From Guillardia theta CCMP2712 (lineage: Eukaryota; Cryptophyceae; Pyrenomonadales; Geminigeraceae), in assembly GCF_000315625.1 (NCBI RefSeq), contig NW_005434670.1, forward strand, positions 745,282 through 809,281: a stretch of 64,000 nucleotides of DNA. Reading direction: 5' to 3'. The notes under the pieces were generated by a model. It saw only the letters and a list, made by a program, of their open reading frames with translations, ran no database searches and had not been told where the DNA came from. Below are positions 58,585-64,000 of the stretch, one piece after another. The stretch's first letter is position 1. Each line of letters begins with the position of its first letter. The translations under genes and the position numbers were made by a program.

Positions 58585-61058
58585 GATAGCGAAAATGTTG
58601 AGGAGGTAAAGCAAGCAAAGGTCATCTATTCAGAAGATGAAATTCTGCAAGCATCATGCAAGATCAGCAAGTGCGCTAGAGGACATCGATGCAGGCGGAG
58701 AGCGAAGGCTTTGAAAGCTAGGTTGGCCACACATGTAAGAAATGCATTTGTTTCCTAAAAAGGAACAGAACCTTGCTTGCTTGATGAGATCCTGGTGCAG
58801 GATTCTTCCGGATGGCCAATATTGGCCCAGCAAACTGGAGGAGAAAATGTGCTGAGACCGGGACTCGATCTTGTATCAGACATCAGCATGCCATTCATGA
58901 TAACATCGAAGAAGGTATCTGAGTGCGCAAAAGCACTGGGCAAGACAGACTGACTGCTTTTGTGTAGGAAGTCATCACCTCTCTGGGTATTGTGGAATCT
59001 TACGAGGGAGAAGTTGACAAGCTTGGAAAGTGGCATGGCAGCGGTACAGCGTCTCTGACGAACGGCCTTGTGTACAAGGGAACATTTGTGCATGGTGACA
59101 TGCATGGAAACGGAGAAATCGAATGGCCGAGTAGGCTGCGATATCAAGGAGAAGTGAACAAGAACATGGCGACAGGTAAAGGAAAGCTCGAATGGCCCAA
59201 CGGCGACTACTACCTCGGTAGTGTCCGGGAAGGGAAACGCCATGGTTCAGGAGAATTTTTTGTCGTCGGGTCCAACGGCGAGGCACGATCACACTATGAC
59301 GGAGGATGGTTCGAAGGGAAACGACACGGCTGGGGGAAAATGACGTACGGGAACCGACAGGATCAGTGGTACGAGGGTGAGTGGAAGGAAGGTGCAAAGA
59401 GCGGGAAGGGAACGATGCAATGGAGTACAGGGAATGTTTATGTCGGCGAGTTTGTTCAAAATTGCCGGGAAGGACAAGGAAGAATGCAGTGGATGGACAG
59501 GAATGAGATCTACATAGGCGAATGGAAGGCAGACAAGCTGCATGGTATGGGGAGATACTTGTGGTTATCTGATGTTGAGGTCAACAAGAATCTTGCAGTC
59601 TTCAACCAGTATGTTGGTCAGTTTGCAGAGAACCAGAGGCATGGCTTCGGGATATTCTCCTATGCAGATGGGTCGAGGTATGTCGGGGATTGGAATGCAA
59701 ATCTCAAACACGGCAAAGGCACCATCATTTCATCTGTTGGAGTCCAGCAGCAGGCTACTTTCGTCGAGGGACATACAGTATCCGACTCATCACAAGACGT
59801 TTTTGTGATGAAGCATGAGAATAGAGAGCATTCCATCCGCCTACAGTTGGAAGATCTGTCTGAGAGCCTTCAAGATATCTCTCGGGAGATGACTGGTGTG
59901 AAAAAGCTGTTGTTCTCTTACCTCAGTGAGCTCAGGATAGTCTTCAACTTTTTCTCCGAGTTGGAAGACGAATCCGCAGGCTCTGAATTTGAAGATGACA
60001 TGGAAACCAAGCACCAGCTCTCACGCAACCCACTTGCTGAAGAATTCCTTGCACGACAGAAGAGGCAACTTGCCGAACTTTACGCAGTAAGCGGGAAAGA
60101 AATTACACTAAAACAACTTTGGACTTTCCTGGAGGCATGCAGTCTGATTGATGCGAAGCTTTCGCTTGCTGAGGCGGATAGAGTCCTGCTCAAAGTCAAA
60201 CATGGCTTCGAGTTTGCGTTTGGTTTTTTGAGCATTCAGATCCCGAGATTGGAAGATCTGAAAGAGGCTGGAGTCAACGTGCAGCTTGCTCATCGAGCCG
60301 ACAGGAAATTTGTATTCTCCGAGTTTCTGGAGAGCATCGTGAGGATTTCACATTTCAAGTATCCAGAGATTGCGAGTTTGAACGATCGGCTGTCTTTCTG
60401 TCTGTTTCGCAATGTTTTCCCTGTGGCAGCGCGTCTTGCTGGACGTTTCAATTCTGTTGCCATCAAGAGGACTGTTTTCTCCAAATCAGACGATTACTTT
60501 GCATCCTTGTATGCAAGGTTTGCTTCTACTTCTCCATTTGGGGACACCGTTCTTACATCACAAGGCTTTCTCAACCTGTTGGAGGCCTATGGCATGTTCA
60601 ACGACAAGGTAACGCGCTTCTTTGTCCTGAAGAGTGTGTGCAATTCTTTGATTCCAGACCCCAAGGAAGCAGAAGCAAATGCATTCAACCTCGAGCTCGA
60701 GATGCTGCAACATCAGTTCTTGCTGCTCCTGGCACGATACCCCAGCTTCGTTGCACAGAGCGATGAGGATCATGAGCGGAGTTTGGAGAATCTCAAGCAA
60801 TCATTCTTAGATTACGAGAGAGGTCTGAATGCCATCCGTGAGGCTGAACACTTTGCATCGCTCAACGACATAAGTGCGATAGAAGCAGCCCTGCTGGAGG
60901 CACAGAACATTTTCTCGACAATTGAGAGCGACACATTGCTCAGAGCTTCAAAGCAAGTGAACACTAGGATGCAGTCATTGATCCAGCTAGTCGAACGCTC
61001 AAAAACGAGCTTGGAACCCCAACAATCGGAAGAGCAAGACCAGCAGGAGGACAGTTGA
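58585..61058 (+). CDS. RSPH10B: Radial spoke head 10B-like MORN-repeat protein
   Basis: Axonemal protein of the radial spoke in motile flagella. The first exon has a basic, IQ-like helix (ASCKISKCARGHRCRRRAK). A second exon (about 58765-58917) and the large exon (58971-61058) follow, linked at EVITSLGIVESYEGEVDKLG. Ten or so MORN repeats follow: KWHGSGTASLTNGLVYKG, GDMHGNGEIEWPS, KHGKGT and so on up to about 59735. The C-terminal 430 residues are helical (FLARQKRQLAELYAVSGKEI; KQLWTFLEACSLID; FVFSEFLESIVRISHFKYPE), the pattern found after the MORN block in RSPH10B. It ends EEQDQQEDS-stop at 61058. The 5' end is uncertain because no ATG opens the first exon; the exon may start after the acceptor at 58583/58584. 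Confidence 0.87.
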
Positions 61059-62079
61059 ATATCAGCTCCTGGGCTGTAAAGGGATGACAACCGGGGATAG
61101 ATTGCTCCTGAGCAAACCTCAGTGTCGAATGAGGCTGATATATCGAGTGACCTGGAGAGTTTATGGCTCCTGAAACGCTGGTTGTCAAATTCCACCTTGG
61201 CACTGAGTCGGATGGATTTGGATAAAGTGGAGTGATTCATCGACGCAACATGCTGCACATCTGTAGTCAACCAGCAGCAGTCAGGAGGGGGAGTTACCTG
61301 CTGAGTGTCTCTCCTTGTCTGACTCCCCACAAGCGTCCCTGTTTGGTAGTAGGGAACAACCTGAAACGAGAGTAAACAAACCCTGAATCCCACAACGAAG
61401 AAGATGTACCTTCAGCATTTGTTCGAAAGGGTGCTCGTTTACAGCGATCGCCTCTGAGACTATCTCATTCTTGCATTTCAAAACTTCTGCACCTACCTCG
61501 CCTTCGATTGAAGCTCGACGCTCTCGAAGAAGCGTTGCTCTGACTTGTAGCTGGTCTGGACACGTTAGACCACCTCGCGTCTGCTTGCATCGGATCTTCG
61601 ACGGGGAGGATTACTGGCTCGTACACCTCATCCTGATACTCCCACACGCCGAAAGACCGAGAGAAGAAACTAGAGGATATTTGGCTCATCGCGTCCACCG
61701 AGCCTCCCACTCTACGTTTGCTCGCCTCATTGAGTTCGCTCGATTTCTTTGTCCTCGCAATCCTTGTTCCAACTGATCTTCCCCTCAGCCCAACTGTCTC
61801 AAAACTCTTTCTGAATTGAACGTATGCATGCCCCATTGCGCTTCTTGATCTGGTCATTGGGTTTGCTTCTTCCTTGGCTGTCGGAGATGGCCATGATTTG
61901 CGGGTGAAGTAGAACTCGTGGTCAATGTTCTTAACACTCGTCTTTGAATCGTTGTTGGTGCTGTGCTTCTTATAAGGTTCTGGCATCCTTCCAAACGTTG
62001 GTTTCCATACATGTGGAAGTTCAAAGGTGGCAGATTTTTCCAAAATGCCTGCACTTGTTGATCCAAACCCCTTGGCCAT
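60812..62079 (-). CDS. Unknown basic protein, convergent with RSPH10B (3' end uncertain)
   Basis: The first exon (about 61630-62079) starts MAKGFGSTSAGILEKSATFE and is rich in Ser, Lys and Arg (KRRVGGSVDAMSQISSSFFS). A splice from GAG at about 61638 to an acceptor near 61560 gives LQVRATLLRERRASIEGEVG and AVNEHPFEQMLK. Then, after an intron, VVPYYQTGTLVGSQTRRDTQ continues into an open frame down to 60812. That last frame overlaps the final 247 nt of RSPH10B on the other strand, so the true stop may be earlier if another intron exists. I do not recognise the family. Its basic, Ser-rich nature and its neighbour could fit a flagellar or microtubule protein, but this is weak. Confidence 0.5.
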
Positions 62080-62946
62080 CTTGCGGGGCGTGTTAGAAAT
62101 GCACAGAGTTAAGCTTGCAAAGATCTTGGGGGCGCGAAAACTAGAAACATGTTGGTATAAGTTGGGAGCCAGCTTTCCTAACTCGATCCCTGTGCTTTGA
62201 GTCTGCCTGTTCGAGAAGAATTCTTGTCAACCCACAGAGCTGTGACATGTGACTCGTTCTGAATTGATTTCTACCTCCTCTCCTCCTCCCTCCTCCATCT
62301 TGCTGACATTGCGGCCAGGATATTCTCGCAAACTGATTTGGTCCGGACCCACCATGTGGGTCTTCATACCCCTACCCCCGAATTATCGAACATCTATAGG
62401 AATTCAGTGGGTGGTTCAGATATACCACCCACCCCAATCACTCTCTCTTTACTTCTCCCCGGACCTACCTAATACGGGGTCCTACTAGTCGGGTCCTACA
62501 AGTGGATTGCATCCAAATACCCCTACCCCCGATTCTCCTCCTGGAACTACCCCTGATGATCCCGCATTCCGACCCCTCAACTCCAAAGACAAACTACTAC
62601 TGTTTACTCACTACTAGTAACTGAGTCATCAAGCGCGAGCATGCTCGAGCAGCTTGTCTCCATGCACCTGTGTAGAGCTGCAGCGCGATCAGCTCCGCCT
62701 CCTGTAGCCCCGCCTTGATGGCCGTCTCTTCCCTACACTGCCAGTAGAAGGTACTCCCCGCTAGCCTCAAGCCGCATCCAGTCCTCTATTGTGCTTGCCA
62801 GATCCTCGTCCTGTCTCTCTCGCGTCACCTGCGCAGCTGATCGTCCGCGCGACTCGGTCTGTCAGCTCCCCTCGCGCCGCCGCCACGTGCTAGGCCTCTG
62901 ATAGGTATGAGAGCGATTGCTATAGCTGCAGCTTGTTGGTTCAGTC
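62080..62946. other. Gene-free stretch with C-rich tracts
   Basis: No supported gene. C-rich words (CCCCTACCCCC at about 62369-62379 and 62518-62530) and TACGGGGTCCTACTAGTCGG at 62473-62492 link it to the stretch near 55.2 kb. The right part (62640-62940) is ordinary GC-balanced DNA, probably 3' UTR of the ankyrin gene. Confidence 0.5.
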
Positions 62947-63984
62947 TTAGTCTATACCTAAAGATCTAAGATAATCCTTGACATTTGAGTCACTGCACTT
63001 ACGAGCACAAGTCAAGCATGTCCATCCGTCAATGGTCTTCTCCCTCAGCACCTCCTCCCCGCATGTCTCTGCAAGATACCGCAGCACCTCCAGATGCCCT
63101 CCTATACTCGCCCAGTGCGCGCATGTCATGCCGTGATTGGCCATCTCCCTCAGCAGCTCCTCCCCGCATGTCTCTGCAAGGTACCGCAGCACCTCCAAGT
63201 GACTTCCCTCACTCGCCCAGTGCGCGCATGTCCTGCCGTAATTGTCCTTCTCCCTCAGCACCTCCTCCCCGCATGTCCTCCCCACATACCGTACTACCCT
63301 AACGTCCCCTCCCATGCTCGCCATGTGCGAGCAAGTCCTGCCGTCATTGTCCTTCTCCCTCAGCACCTCCTCCCCGCATGTCACTGCAACATACCGCAGC
63401 ACCTCCAAGTGACCTCCCTCACTCGCCAAATGCGCGCATGTCCTGCTGTCATAGCTCTTCTCCAACGTCAAGGTGCTCAGAGCCTCTTTCCCGCATTGTT
63501 CCTCTACGGTCTTCAGTACCTCCAAATGTCCGTACTCTGCCGCCCAGTGCACCAACGTCTTCCCTTCCTTGTCCTTCGCTAGTACCTCCGCTCCTGCCTC
63601 GATCAGCTCCCTCACGCTCCCCGCCCTCCCCAGCATCCCTGCTACATGTAGCCCTGTCCTCCCGTCCTTCATCCGCTCGTCCATGTCGCATCCGGTCGCC
63701 TTCAGCAGCGAGATCAGCTCGCCCTGTCCTCGTACCACCGCCGTGACTGTCGGCGGCTCCCCGTCCTCGTCCGACCTTGAGATCGACAAGCCGTACATCC
63801 CGCACAGCCTCTTGCTCTCTTCTTGTCTGACATCATCGGTTGCTGGAGTCCACGAGCTGATCTTGTACATCAGACCCGCCATCGTCTTCCAGTACACTGA
63901 CTGCATCGGCTCGTTCGCAAGGGCTTCACATTTCCAGTCTCCCTGAGTATCTTCGATCCAGTGTCTGAGCTTGTTGATCGCCAT
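62947..63984 (-). CDS. Ankyrin-repeat protein (5' end at or near window edge)
   Basis: Protein of about 345 residues. Its N-terminal third (HWIEDTQGDWKCEAL...YWKTMAGLMYKIS) is unassigned. About seven ankyrin repeats follow, starting MKDGRTGLHVAGMLGRAGSV and KEGKTLVHWAAEYGHLEVLK. The last four are nearly identical 35-residue units (RTCAHWASEGSHLEVLRYLA; ETCGEEVLREK), which suggests recent duplication. The frame stays open to the window edge, so the protein may begin upstream. If not, the first ATG is at 63984 (MAINKLRHW). Ankyrin repeats bind proteins; no specific partner can be given. Confidence 0.8.
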   Translation of the reverse strand: MAINKLRHWIEDTQGDWKCEALANEPMQSVYWKTMAGLMYKISSWTPATDDVRQEESKRLCGMYGLSISRSDEDGEPPTVTAVVRGQGELISLLKATGCDMDERMKDGRTGLHVAGMLGRAGSVRELIEAGAEVLAKDKEGKTLVHWAAEYGHLEVLKTVEEQCGKEALSTLTLEKSYDSRTCAHLASEGGHLEVLRYVAVTCGEEVLREKDNDGRTCSHMASMGGDVRVVRYVGRTCGEEVLREKDNYGRTCAHWASEGSHLEVLRYLAETCGEELLREMANHGMTCAHWASIGGHLEVLRYLAETCGEEVLREKTIDGWTCLTCARKCSDSNVKDYLRSLGID

Positions 63985-64000
63985 GTCTTTCACTCGGTTC

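Overview
The window looks like nuclear DNA of a flagellated alga with a complex (secondary) plastid, most likely a cryptophyte of the Guillardia type. This is inference. The genes are split by many short introns of about 40-220 nt with GT..AG ends. A radial-spoke MORN protein (RSPH10B type) implies a flagellum, and a DUF760 plastid protein starts with a signal peptide followed by a Phe-led transit peptide, the bipartite leader of red-algal-derived complex plastids. Prokaryotic features (operons, ribosome binding sites, CRISPR) are absent and I saw no convincing tRNA or rRNA gene. Most protein models below were assembled by joining open frames across plausible splice sites while checking codon phase.

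Left part (1-23.7 kb): the 3' end of a polycystin/TRPP-like channel with a C-terminal C2 domain; an unrecognised minus-strand protein; about 2 kb of gene-free C-rich and GC-rich DNA; a very intron-rich Atm1/ABCB7-type mitochondrial ABC half-transporter; then, on the minus strand, a DH-PH (RhoGEF) region and a VPS9 (Rab5 GEF) region that splice in phase and may be one giant double GEF; and a lipase-3-like protein that has lost its nucleophile.

Middle (24-45 kb): an IRAK/RLK-like kinase fused to UBA-like, MORN, WW and SAM modules; a two-RRM RNA-binding protein that begins with a signal peptide; a GAF domain fused to an HPP-family membrane transporter; a two-PDZ coiled-coil protein; a METTL21-type methyltransferase divergent from a small membrane protein; guanine deaminase; a C2-like protein; and a tail-anchored ER ubiquitin-conjugating enzyme of the UBE2J/Ubc6 class.

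Right part (45-64 kb): the plastid DUF760 protein, a small membrane protein beside a large minisatellite, a LysM protein carrying a poly-Asp run of about 65 codons, a possible winged-helix regulator, a 3.5 kb gene-free stretch with an assembly gap, RSPH10B, an unknown convergent gene and an ankyrin-repeat protein at the edge.

The intergenic spaces at about 7.1-9.2, 29.1-30.5, 45.5-46.3, 55-58.5 and 62.1-62.9 kb share a repeated style: CCCCCACCCC-type tracts next to GGCCGGGCC-rich islands and GTACCGTAC-like palindromes. They look like one dispersed non-coding repeat family. The most unusual content is the set of multidomain fusions (GAF-HPP, kinase-UBA-MORN-WW-SAM, VPS9-ANK-DH-PH).
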